Notes under the pieces: model-generated
What the model was told of the DNA's origin: nothing
Seen by the model: only the letters and a program-made list of their open reading frames with translations
Database searches by the model: none
Shown here: positions 47,832 through 59,417 of the stretch, one piece after another
Layout of the letters: every line of letters starts with the position of its first letter
Position numbering within the stretch: position 1 is the stretch's first letter
Program-made: the position numbers and the translations under genes
From: Conchocele bisecta
Lineage: Eukaryota; Mollusca; Bivalvia; Lucinida; Thyasiridae
NCBI GenBank assembly: GCA_029237695.1
Contig: CM055265.1
Coordinates: forward strand, 217,423,679-217,487,678
Reading direction: 5' to 3'
DNA: 64,000 nt

Positions 47832-48368
47832 AGAACTTCACTTGCCGCTAAATCACTAACATGTTTTATGTCATTAGGATTTACAAATCAGTAAATCATT
47901 TTATTTTCGGTTCATTATCTTTCGCTGTGGGATTATTATCTGTTCGACTTTGATAGAAGCGAAATGGTACATCGATTAGTGAGGCCAAACGTACGTGGGA
48001 AACACATTAGCGTCACAAATAGGATATTGTCGAATTTGTAAAACCGTCTTTGAAACACGACCCGTGCAACATGTTAACACTCAACACACAGAGCAGTCGA
48101 TGTAACAATCAGACACCGCGATTCATCAGTGACGGCAATGAGAGGCGTATATTGAGTTTCGCAACGCGTTTTATTGTCATTGTCTATTCTGCATAAAGTC
48201 CCATCTGACAGCAGTTTCTATATTTGCTATAAAAAGATAGTAATAAATGCAAAACACAGGGAACGCAAATAAATTACAACCGCAGTGCTTAATCACATAT
48301 AAAATACATTGGAAAAGTTATGGCAACGTTTAATATTCGGTATACTGGCATTGAAAGGAACAGTTCTA

Positions 48369-48455
48369 CAGTGGGTCAGCGTGTAAGTGCACACACGAAC
48401 GAACACGACAGGTTGGTTCCAACCTGTCGTGTTCGTTCGTGTGCTGACCCCACTG
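48369..48455. mobile_element. Tiny palindromic MITE family N, copy 2
   Basis: Inverted ends CAGTGGGTCAGCGTG and GTGCTGACCCCACTG with TA flanks. Arms continue through CACACGAACGAACACGACAG. The loop is GGTTGGTTCCAACC, itself self-complementary. Confidence 0.85.
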
Positions 48456-48958
48456 TACTGTGCCATGTACATACATGTAAGCTTGACATAAACATATGCA
48501 CATGGCTGACAAGAAAGATCGATAAACGTCACAGCACTAACCGTACACCGGCTTAAATGCTTATGACCCACATTATTTGGAATGGACAAGTGTGAAATCT
48601 GACCATACAAACTAGACGGTGCTATACTTATTCTCATTGATGGTTGTTGAGCATGACAGTCAGTTCGACAGCTGAGCACGGTTTACCTGTATATTGGTAG
48701 AGGGTGCCATTCACATTGCGTCATAAACAAGCGCAAGAAAACCGCACTTTCAATGTATATTAACTTTCTGGTTATCGTGTTCGGTGCTTATCACTTTACT
48801 TTTGTAATAGTTAAGCAGAGATATGCACTTTTGCATATTGACCACAATAAATACTCCACACCTCTGCTGCATACAATTGAAACGGGATTCAACGAACTTG
48901 TAAAGGTAACACAAGCCAAGGTCGTGTTATTGGTTGGTGGGTGTGTCGCTTATGAGTT

Positions 48959-49321
48959 CAATGTGTATGATCACGTGATACTAACAACAACAACAAGTAC
49001 TGAAACTTCTAGAATCCATCTGATTCAAAGTACGTATTACTTTAGCTTGTCCTTATTACGTAGCGGATTTTTATGAAATATGGCGCATCAAACGCGTCTT
49101 GTTAAGCTGCATTTTGTGGTCTTTGTATTTTCGCCCAAACTTGTGTCGTTTCTGCAAAGAATCGATTTCCGTGTCACACGGAAATCGATTCTTCGCAAAA
49201 ACGACAGAAGTCTGTGCCGAACTCCCTGGACGACCAAATGCAGCTCATGAAGACGCGAGTTCGCTGCGCCATATGGAGTGGGCGACGTTGTTGTTGTTGC
49301 AACCACGTGATCATGCACCTT
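48959..49321. mobile_element. MITE family C, copy 7 (shortened)
   Basis: Left end CAATGTGTATGATCACGTGA, right end CCACGTGATCATGCACCTT. The core is compact (TTCCGTGTCACACGGAA). Part of the right arm (about 60 bp before GGAGTGGGCGACG) is deleted. Confidence 0.88.
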
Positions 49322-50400
49322 CGAGTTCCATGTGCAAATATTGCATATACATCTATATACTAGTTTAATTGATATAATTGTTTACATAGGAAATCATACG
49401 CATTTCACATCGAGCTATTTGGCTGTGTAGTAAATTAACTAAATTTCTCAAACTGACTAATGCTAGTATTCCAAAATAAATCGTTGTTATACAGCATAAA
49501 CGAAAACATGACACCATCGCCATTCATCTACACGATACAGTAATGCGTAAAAGATGGGATATAAACTGAATGAATGTCAACGACACAACCAACCCGAAGG
49601 AGAGTAAAGAGGGCATACGGTGGCATCATGTACCAAACTCTATACGACTGGAGCCGATATAACTAAAGGACGGGAACGGTAAAAATACAAGTCACTGTTA
49701 GTCATCGCCGTCGTTAACATGACATTGCTGGCATTCCAGAAATATTTCTTCAATGTATAATTGTTGGGAGATACTCGTTGTGCCAGATAAAGATGTTATT
49801 TGATCGCCGTTCCGCAGTTGGCAACCGGTGTAGCATGTGTAACGTTGTACCAGCTGTACACCGGCAACATCGTGTAACATTTCGCACCCGTGTCTTTAAC
49901 ATCAACGTGAAATTACATCACAGTAAGAGATACAATAGATACGTTAATGTATTTCGCAACTGTTAGATTCAGTTTTCTAAAACATTGGAAAACATTGGAA
50001 AGTGCACGAACATGCGTATAGTTGTCGAATACATGGTGACACTGAGATGTAACATAGTTACTCAGTTGTGTGCATTCATTATATCACACCAATGGCATTA
50101 ATGATGTACAATCAAGTAAAATATCTCAACGGAAAGTTTAATGATTAAATATTGAGGTACTACAGTAGCCAGTCCGTGAGAATGCCGTACAGTCACAAAC
50201 ATCACAAGACCGGTTCTCTTGTGTGGCTGCGCATGCGTGGTCTTCTACTAGATCGCTACCCATGACAATGTGTCAGGTTAGAAGTAATTTCTCAGAAAAT
50301 TCAAGGTCGTTGTAGAAATGAGAGATGACTGCACAATCAAACTGCAAGGGAGCTTTATTGACGTTTGGCTTCTTGACTCATTCGTCGCATTCAGTTTATT
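49322..50400. other. No gene seen
   Basis: Nothing recognised. A short duplication AAAACATTGGAAAACATTGG lies at about 49979-49998. Confidence 0.35.
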
Positions 50401-51689
50401 AGGCGAATAGTATTATACATAAAATCGCCAAAGGTCAGAAAAAAATAAGCCAAAGCTGATTTATTTAGTATAGGTCCAGAATATCATTAGGAGAAACATA
50501 TCAAAACTCCACATGAATTCCCCTGGAGCTTAATCCAGAATTCAAGATGGCGTCCAAGATGGCTGCCATAAATTGATTAAACACATAAAGGTGACTATAA
50601 TGAACATATTCACACATAGGGTGGCAGCATATCACTGAACAATGCATATATTAACCTGTCCAATAATTATGAGTCGCTTAACCTTTCAAATATCCAAGAT
50701 GGCTGCCAATATTGCCGATCTACGTACATATAAGGTATTTTAAAAAAATAACGGTAATGTTATGACAAACGTCATACCGCAATCTGATTATGATTGGAAA
50801 GATATAAGTGATGTAACTTTCGAACGGACTCTGTCATGGACGGACGTACATATGTCATTGTGATCGCTATGTGTTGCTTCCCACGATGGGCTCGACAAAC
50901 AATTACTTTAGTATATGTCTTTCTTTGAGAATTAAATCACATTAACTATGCATTTGATAAAATAAAGCATATGGCAATACAGTATATACGATCCTTGTAA
51001 TTCAATGTGGCCTCCGATAAGGCTGACAAATCCTGCTAGCATACTGTGTATAATGTTCAGAAGTATCTTTCTTTTACCGTAATTACATTTATATACGAGT
51101 ACATTGTAGACATAACGTATACATTTATGTGAAATAAATAATTATTTTGTCAGGACAAATGAGTCGTTTTTTGCCTGGCAGCCTATATTTGTGCATGTAT
51201 GCCTATATATACATTTAATGTATCAACTTGTATCATGATATTGTCAGATCTTATATTTTCATATATATCTATTTGATATATTATAATACATATTTTACTA
51301 ATTAAAGGTTAGGTAGCGTGACCTTCTAATGTCGTTAGCAGGGATGGATTGTTTACAATCGTGCAAGTTATATTTTATATGTAATGCATATGCATTACAA
51401 GACAATGTGACACTCTGTCAATGTCGCATTGCCTTCATGTTTGATGTTGACAACCGACGTTTAAAGAGTCTCCTGTCCGTGGAAACATTTTTACACTAAC
51501 TGACATTCTGTGGGCGGTTGGCTGGGAGCATGAGACGGGTATGTTAGCGTGCGGGTCATCTTTACCTGCATCGTGATATCCATGAGTTGGCCCTCGGGTA
51601 CATTTTGGTTTTCTGGTACGTGAGTGTTGAATCTGTTATCCTAATCCAGATCCGGATATTCTAAATTAAGGGTTGAATATATATTTTAT

Positions 51690-51830
51690 TGATGCAACGA
51701 TTAAGTTCTGATTTTGGGATCCCTCTTTACAGATGAAATAAGGGATTTACTCCTGTTGATCTGTGCCTAAAATTACCATAGCTGTTGACAGCCTGTTAAG
51801 CACAATTAATCAATCAATCTATCTAGAATT
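51690..51830 (+). repeat. SINE-like 3' fragment
   Basis: AAGTTCTGATTTTGGGATCC, ACCATAGCTGTTGACAGCCT, GTTAAGCACAATTAATCAAT. It shares word order and tail with 56114-56250. The GCTGTTGA..GGCCGTTAAACACCAAT tail followed by (TCAA)n-like sequence is typical of short retroposons I associate with molluscs. No polymerase III boxes are visible in the fragment. Confidence 0.55.
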
Positions 51831-52679
51831 ACAGCGGTCCAAACCACGAGTTTAATGTTACATAATGTTTATACTTATTTTATTTTCTCTTCCGTGTACC
51901 GTAAAGTCATACATCAGATTTATGCATACCAGAACGTGTTGAAACATGTCTCATCTGATACATGTAATTCGGCATAGTATATTCCAAAAATAAGCAGTAT
52001 GAATCGAATAGATTCAATCATTGCTCTAGACAAGGGCTACACATATTGATCATTTTATATGTGTATATGAATAGTATGCATGGGATTAATAATGAGGTGG
52101 TATGCATATGTTATACCTGTTCCTACAGATGTAAAAAAAAAAAGTGGAATGTCACACAAATTATAATGTGAATCTTGCATGTATGTGTACGTTAAATTAT
52201 TGTTGATTTGATAAATATGGTCATAATCAGTGTAGTATTGTAAAATAAATGGGTATGTCCAACTCGATCGATTAATCATGTTTATCCGCGCAAATGGAAC
52301 TACCAACTGATAATAGAATATGATATATCTGCTGCTATCACCTTGCGTATGAAAAGTTTACTATTATGATGCCCATCTTCCATAAACACATCAATTTAAA
52401 AATGGGCTACTTACAATTATTATATTTCTAGGTACCATCATTTTTGAGGTTATACTACTGATAGAGATCAAAGGTACTTATAATCGATACTTTCAATGCG
52501 GTGCTTCATGACGATAATCCCACTGGTGATTTGTTTAAAAGTTACTGATAAGCTTGCTAATTTAGCAGGTTATTCCAATTAGTTATGCAGTTACAAACAT
52601 AACTGTGCTTGATAATGCTGCAATGAACTAAGTCTGCCTAGAGACAGTTTCAAAAATAAATAACATTAAAATGTTCTTT

Positions 52680-52960
52680 TTACATATATAAATGTAAGTT
52701 ATTTTGCGATATTTCTCACAATTTGGTGGCCATCTTTAATATCATTTTGCATAATATATTAAATAAACTATGCATTAAATGTACTGCATAGTTCAAATGT
52801 CATTTTGCGACATTTTCGCAATTTGGTGGCCATCTTGAATATCATTTTACGTAACATAATATATAATATATGTATTAAATATATTGTATAGTTGGATTGT
52901 CTCATAATAACCCCAATATTACATCTCAATAGACGTCGGTGGCCATCTTGGACGCCATTC
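52680..52960. repeat. Diverged tandem pair inside the 2.84-kb element
   Basis: CAATTTGGTGGCCATCTT, AATATCATTTT and TGTATTAAAT-type words recur about 110 bp apart; GGTGGCCATCTTGG occurs once more further right. Sub-terminal repeats of the host element. Confidence 0.6.
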
Positions 52961-53240
52961 CGATTGTATTACACTTCACAATTTGAATTATTATGATTCG
53001 TTAGTTATATTGAGTATGTTTCAACAAATTTCTTTCCTGATTGGTTTAGTGCATTTTGCACTAGTTACGAAGTGTCATTTTGCGGCCATTTTGGGCGCCA
53101 TCTTGATTCCTGGATTAAGTTCCAGTGAGATGCATGGGGAGCTTAGATATATTATTACTAATGATAGTTTGGTCATTACATGAACAAAATCATTTTTGGC
53201 TTATTTTTTTTCCCGATCTCAACCCTAATACTCTTCGCCT

Positions 53241-55048
53241 ATATATGCTATACATTTCTTGTGGTTTCTTGTAGTTGTACTTTATTGTGGGGACCGTGTA
53301 CCGCTACTGTTGATTTCCGATAAAGTAACAAGGGCATAGGTCACAGGAGATTCCATATTGAACCATAATAGGCAAAGTACGGTAGGTGTGTTAAAAATGC
53401 AAAACTGACATTAGCATGACGATGTAGCATGCATGTCACCAATGTTGGCCCGAAATATATTCTAGCAAGTCAATATTAATCGTTAACAATGCACCTATGT
53501 TTCATTATCTAATTTTAGAACATACATGCAGTGTTATACATACGTGCACCTATACATATCAACCTGTGACTAATACATACACTATTCGTAGCTGATGCAT
53601 ATAGTGTAGTGTGTAGTGGTTACAGTTATTTTATTTGTTTAATTAATCAACGTTGATTGTTGCTATCTTTTTTATTGTATTGTGTCCCTCACTTCATGCT
53701 CCCAGATAGATATATGCCGTCGTTAATGCGTTTATTTTATTAAAACTATTTAATGTAACTTACAGAAACATAATTGTTGTATTGGTTAAAAAACTGATAA
53801 AAACGTATATTGCGTGATGTCATTTGAATCGTATTAGTTACATACATATGTCTGTCTGTGGGCAAAATGTATAAGCGCAACCAATGTTTTCCCCGCTCTG
53901 GGGCGGCGGACATACAATGTGTGTAGTGTATTTACAGTCAAACATTTCCAGGGGCCGGGAATTAGGAGGCCAAGAACCCCGAGGATGTGTATATTTGACG
54001 TCCCCAAGAGTCCCCCCGTACTGTCGTGTCTATGAAATAACTACTGGCGACAAGTTTGTGTCTACATCCAGATTTTGTTTCACGTTGTTTGATAGTGAAA
54101 TATTTAATCAGTAAATGAATTGTGAAAACCGTAAGCCCTGATCTGACTGTGTGATGTGCATCCTGAAATGTGACGCTGTAAACCCAGTGCACACGTCACA
54201 ATGACCCTTTTGTCAAACTCTATCTAAGACATTTTCGTAAAAGTGAGAAAACTTAAAGAAAATATGAATAAAAAATGATAAAAATAACAATTTATACATT
54301 TATCCCACTCTCTACCATCTGAGCTGTGGGGACAATAACGAGTATGCTTGCGGATGACTGGGCAATCAAAATGAATCAACTATCGAAACGTTTTAGGTTT
54401 ACAAATATGTCATTTATTGCGGTTTTCAATCGCCTGTTTCACCAGTCAACCAGTTGGTAATTTAAATTATCTCCTAAGCTATCGTAGCATGCATTTTCAA
54501 GCTCTAAATTGCTCTAGATAATGCGTGGATTCGGCCGGCTAAAATGGCTGCAAACGGCTACATGCCTAGAAAGCTATAATAGACATAGTCCGCTGACCTC
54601 GTGACGTCACGTGCCCATGCCAATTTATCGGAAACCAACAGTAGATATAGACTGTATATTGGTGTTTCATTCATAACACTTAATTGTTGTAATATCATTC
54701 ATATCGGCGAGATCATAGGCTACCGAGACGACTAAGACGCACAATCCCGGTATAATGCCGGAATAAAGCCTGTAACACTTACTGTGGCGCCTACACTACT
54801 TCACTACTTGTCGGGGTTATAAACCTCAACTGACAGGAGTGCACTCTCCATCCAAGTGGAGCTGTTCACGGCGTGCAGTACAGCATTTCTCAAGGACGTA
54901 CGGCTATACGTGGAAATAGACGTGATTATCATCTTCATTTCCCTCCAATTACCAAACCAGTTATTCATGTATTATACAGTATGCACACATAATAGCTGTC
55001 GCCAAATTGTATAGCTGCAGAACACAATCATATCAGACCCCACAATCT
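53241..55048. other. No gene seen
   Basis: A possible family H remnant (CCTGATCTGACTGTGTGATG) lies near 54138. Otherwise nothing recognised. Confidence 0.35.
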
Positions 55049-55241
55049 CAAGGTGCATGATCACGTGGTTACAACAACAACAACAACATCGACCTCTATA
55101 AATTAAGTATTATTTGATAGTTTCCTTAAAGGTACATGCCCACGCAGTAGGCACAAAATGTTCTTTATAGGAATTAAATAAGTGTATAATTATGTTACTA
55201 TTCCACCAATTACTAGTGCCCGCTATACAAATATAATCATT

Positions 55242-56343
55242 ATTAGCCGATCTATTTATAGATCGGCTAATATATTGGTTATCCATCGAATTCTGAAAAA
55301 GTTTGTAGCAACCCTTTTCTCCGCTATTCGGTAATCTACGAACGCGAATTTTGCTCTATCACTTCCAAATTGCATCAACCGATAAAGTTTGCATTTTTTG
55401 GCAATTATCTCCGTTTAAAACTTTAAATATAGCCAAATAACACAATTTTGAATACGTAATGAGCTGAACGCCGGAAGAGATTTAACCCGGAAGTTGTTGT
55501 TGTTGAAGTCCATAGTTGGCTCTAATGGCCATATACGCCAACATACGCCGATTATTGGGCTAATTTAAATCTTTTATTTATTAAACAGAACAAGTTTCAG
55601 CCCCGTATAATCGCGTAAAATGTGTTTATTCGGCTAATTATAATCGACCTCTGCTCAAAATCTCCTCCGACTAAATGATTATGATGTCATTCTGTCTAAT
55701 AATATTGACCAATCAGTGTGAATAGATGCGTCTATGCACCAAAATAGCCGTGTAGAAATCCATTCTTTTGTTGGCTTGGAATTTCCAATAAAATGGCGGA
55801 AAATACGGAAAGAAGAATGGATGTGAATGTAATTGGATTTCACCAATAAAAATTATACCAAAAGAAAGCTTGTTCAATTTTCTTCAAATGATATGCAGGC
55901 TACCACGGTTACATGATTAAGCAGGACAGTAACACATTTACTGCAGTAATCATATCCCCTGTGTAAATAGCCTGGCAGTGCTGTGTAGATCAGCCATTTA
56001 GCCTTGGGCATGATAAGGGTTAACCTGTTATGCTCCATTAAGAAGTAATAAGCTTATGGCAAATCATGTTACTTTGGGGCCGAGCTACTAAAGTGACTGG
56101 TGTGGCATGGAAATATTGAGTTCTGATTTTGGGAATTGTCCTCATCGTGGACCCGTTTAATGCGGGATAGTACAACCCGTTGACCCGGCCTTAAATGACC
56201 TTAGCTGTTGATAGGCCGTTAAACACCAATACTCACTCGCTCATTCATCCCCCCCCCCCCCCGAAACTCAGTAACTACTAAAATGCGGACATATATTGAA
56301 CCCTGATTTGATCGGCTAATAACATCATGCTCTGCATGACTTT
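55242..56343. mobile_element. 1.1-kb insertion inside the family D element
   Basis: Flanked by TCATT on both sides (55237-55241, 56344-56348), which is single in the copy at 17.2 kb. Near the left end is the hairpin TAGCCGATCTATTTATAGAT with CGGCTA; near the right end is GATCGGCTAAT. It contains a SINE-like piece and a C12 run. No coding frame was recognised and the class is unknown. Confidence 0.7.
56114..56250 (+). repeat. SINE-like 3' fragment
   Basis: AGTTCTGATTTTGGGAATTG, ACCCGTTGACCCGGCCTTAA, ATGACCTTAGCTGTTGATAG, GCCGTTAAACACCAATACTC. It matches 51690-51830 and ends in a CTCA/CTCATTCA-type simple tail. Confidence 0.6.
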
Positions 56344-57240
56344 TCATTTATTAATTATCAATTTACTGTTAGCGACGCGCGGCGGAACAGTCTATTTTGA
56401 TAATGTGCGGGGACGACGACTTTCACATCACGGCTTGCGGTGCGCATGCGCAGTATACTACGCTCGCCAGTAGGCTTCCCAATATGTCGAAACGTCCAGG
56501 ACGGAAATTGTATGAAACGGCGTTGGCCAAAAAAAGGCGAAATGTCTGAGAGACAGGCAGTACAGAGAGAGAGAGAGAGAGAGTGGTTAATATTGGCGAC
56601 CAGATCACCAAATGGAAAGAGTTACGTGGAGACTTAGATTTGGATTCGAACAGAGATTTTTCTTCTCAACTTCCGATACATCACTGCGCATGTCAAAGAT
56701 GTGATATGATTGACCGTGTCACGTGACGCGTATTGGTAAAAATAGCACGAGGTCGGAAAATACCCTTTCTGGTCGCGGAATATAAAATTCGATTTAACAC
56801 CAATTAACACGCGCCGTAATTAAAAATAACTCGTTATTGGGTAGACAAATGGCTCATATAAGGCATGACAGAAAATGAAAAGTAGTAGTACAGTGTAACC
56901 TGCTGCGTGGGCATGTACCTTTAATATGCAACGGATTTTGATGAAATATGGCGCAGCAAACGCGTCTTCATGAGCTGTATTTGGTGGTTTATGGAGTCTG
57001 GCACAGACTTATGTCGTTTTTGCGAAGAATCGAGTTCCGTGCCGGAGACACGGAAATCGATTCTTCGCAAAAACGACAGAAGTTTTGGCGAAAATACAGA
57101 GACCACCAAATGCAGCTTAACAAGACACGTTTGATGCGCCATATTTCATCAAAATCCGTTACGTAATAAGGACACTATAAAATAATACGTACTTTGAATC
57201 GGTACTTGTTGTTGTTAGTACCACATGATCATACACCTTG

Positions 57241-57703
57241 CATCTTACACATCCACCCCTTCGCTGACGTCCATATGGACATGTTCTCCCGCGGTATTAC
57301 GGAAACATCACGGACAATGGTGAACAGTGCGGCTGGCTGTCCAGATGTTGATCTGAGGCAGGACTCATGACGAGTTGACTGGTAGGCGGGAGGGAGCGAG
57401 CGGCCGAATATTGGTCTGTGTCTGCACCCGTGCATTCACCACACCGCTGGGAATGACACAACCTGTGTGTTTACCTTGTCGAAATATCGTCATTGGCAGC
57501 AAGTTCTACAGTGGGTGTATATGCAATCCAGGTGTATACAGTCCAGTCATCATGAACTATCATTTGTATCATATCCCAAAGACCGTCAGCATTATACACG
57601 CACCTGCTATCATTTCCAATACCAAGTTGTTGTTCTGTGTATCTAAAGGGGTGGAGCTTAGAATGTGGTGTAACTAAATGGGTCGACCCTAATGTAATGA
57701 GAT
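57241..57703. other. No gene seen
   Basis: Nothing recognised. Confidence 0.35.
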
Positions 57704-57774
57704 GCCGTGCAATAATTGCCGTGCGTGTATCTGAAACGTATGGGCACTTACACGCACGGCAATTATTGCACGGC
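57704..57774. mobile_element. Short foldback (26-bp perfect arms)
   Basis: Left arm GCCGTGCAATAATTGCCGTG then CGTGTA, right arm its exact complement, 19-bp loop. Probably a minimal MITE or stem-loop. Confidence 0.75.
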
Positions 57775-58028
57775 TGTTCCTCTCAATGACCGAATGATGT
57801 CAACAGGAAATGTGCCAGACAACGCGTATATGACGATAGCAACGGCCTTCACGACGTAAACATGGCAGGTGAAGGGACTTCCACCCACCTGGCACTAGAA
57901 TTCTGATTGGACCTTGTCAATTCCGTGGCAGGTCGAGCGATCAAACACGGCTCCTTGTCATTAATGAGCCAGCCCACATAGAATTGCGCATGTGCTAATT
58001 TTCAATATTTGGCAAATGATACAAATCA

Positions 58029-58067
58029 GTTAGATCATAAAATTGCACGTGCATTTTATGATCTAAC
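58029..58067. repeat. 39-bp near-perfect palindrome
   Basis: GTTAGATCATAAAA and TTTTATGATCTAAC flank TTGCACGTGCA, which contains CACGTG. It stands alone with no element ends around it. Confidence 0.7.
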
Positions 58068-58228
58068 TATTACATATACAACATGACCATTCCTGGCCGG
58101 TGTAGATCACGTCCAACTGTACACTTCAATGTGTATCATTAGCTTACATGGCTAATGGTTATTAGCATGTATGCATCCATTGTCTTCGGTACTAGTACAC
58201 AGCGTCCGTATACACTGCCGCTATATAT

Positions 58229-58346
58229 GAAAATAGCCTGATAGCGGGCACTTGTAATTTTTAGAACTGGTGGAATAGTGACACAATTATACACTTATTT
58301 AAATCCTATAAAGAACAGTTTGTGCCTATTGCGTGGGCATGTACCT
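58229..58346 (-). mobile_element. TTAA element family D, one end only
   Basis: GATAGCGGGCACTTGTAATT, GGTGGAATAGTGACACAATT, TGCGTGGGCATGTACCT, followed by TTAA. The other end is missing. Confidence 0.78.
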
Positions 58347-58693
58347 TTAATGATTAGCACAGTGTATATACGGACTCGACAGGTGATGGTTAAGTGATCT
58401 GGGTCTGCCTTGGACTGAGACGCCGTTTGGTACGTTATGTCAGCCAGCGTACCGTCTCGGGACGTGGCAGCTGCTGCTGTTGTTGTTGTGATGCCATTAA
58501 GTTGTTATCATCATAACATGCCGATATGACCTACACGCATTACGAAATGTTCCCAAGTGTGAACGACCACGGCCTTTAAGACTAGTTACTCCATTGTACC
58601 GCGAGAACTCCGTGACTGAACCGAGCAGGCAATCAGTGAACTGGTTGTTCAGCAGTTCCTGCTGTAAGTTATCAGCCTACTGTATGGCTACTA

Positions 58694-59019
58694 CAAGGTG
58701 TATGAGCACGTGGTTACAACAACAACAACAATGGCTGAACGTGTTGAAAGCCCACTCCAAAGTAAACATTATTTAATATTACAAACTTATGTTGATGAAA
58801 TGTGGCGCAGCAAACGCGTATGCGTGAGCTGCATTTGTTGGTCCCGGGAGTTTGGCACATACTTATGTCCTTTTGCGAAGAATTGATTTCTTGAAATCGA
58901 TTTTTCGCAAAAAACGACACAAGTTTGGTCCAAAATACCGAGACCACCAAATGCAGCTTGAAACGTAACTTTCAGTATTTGTTGTTGTTGTTGTTGTAAC
59001 CACGTGATCATACACCTTG
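58694..59019. mobile_element. MITE family C, copy 9 (decayed)
   Basis: CAAGGTGTATGAGCACGTGG at the left and CCACGTGATCATACACCTTG at the right. The core is reduced (GAAGAATTGATTTCTTG, AAATCGATTTTTCGC) and the arms are shortened. Confidence 0.82.
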
Positions 59020-59417
59020 TACTACTCCTTTGTCGCTACTGTAGATGCTGTGCCGTGACCGGGTGCCCTGTGGTGGCGTGCTAGCGTTTACGTTAGTTGG
59101 CGGACACAAACGAATAGAAAACAAAACAAAAAAATGTATAATACTCACGGGTACAGCTCCTGCAAGTAGCGATGAAGGTTATAAATATAATATAATACCA
59201 ACACGAACACAGACAAACCACATACATGTAACGTTTTGCCCACAGCACGCACATTCACACACGCACGCACACATGCACGCATATAAGAAACACAAATACC
59301 AACCAGTACGCACTGTGAGAATGTACAACGATCTGGGTCTGCTCTACTCGCGTCACACGTGTCGTAATCAGTGAATGTTCGTGTTCGACTCAATGGCTAA
59401 AATCCATCGTGTATCTG

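Larger units (their letters stand above)
50401..53240. mobile_element. 2.84-kb inverted-repeat element without coding capacity
   Basis: Inverted ends AGGCGAATAGTATTA and TAATACTCTTCGCCT. The arms can be followed for about 170 bp (AAAAAATAAGCCAAA, CTTAATCCAG, TCAAGATGGCG and complements). Multiple copies of AAGATGGC(G/T)(G/T)CC lie under both ends. The interior is AT-rich with no frame over about 83 codons, and includes a SINE-like piece at 51690-51830. This suggests a large non-autonomous DNA transposon of unknown class. Confidence 0.72.
55130..56920 (+). mobile_element. TTAA-flanked element family D, long subtype, itself interrupted
   Basis: Ends AGGTACATGCCCACGCAGTA and CTGCGTGGGCATGTACCT, TTAA on both sides. 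Collinear with 17154-17861 except for an insert at 55242-56343. It keeps the same remnant coding stretch from an ATG at 56484. Confidence 0.88.
55049..57240. mobile_element. MITE family C, copy 8, host of a nested insertion
   Basis: Left end CAAGGTGCATGATCACGTGG at 55049 and right end CCACATGATCATACACCTTG at 57221-57240. The family C sequence stops at TTTCCTTAA (55129) and resumes at TTAATATGCAACGGATTTTG (56921), leaving a duplicated TTAA. The core is normal. Confidence 0.9.
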
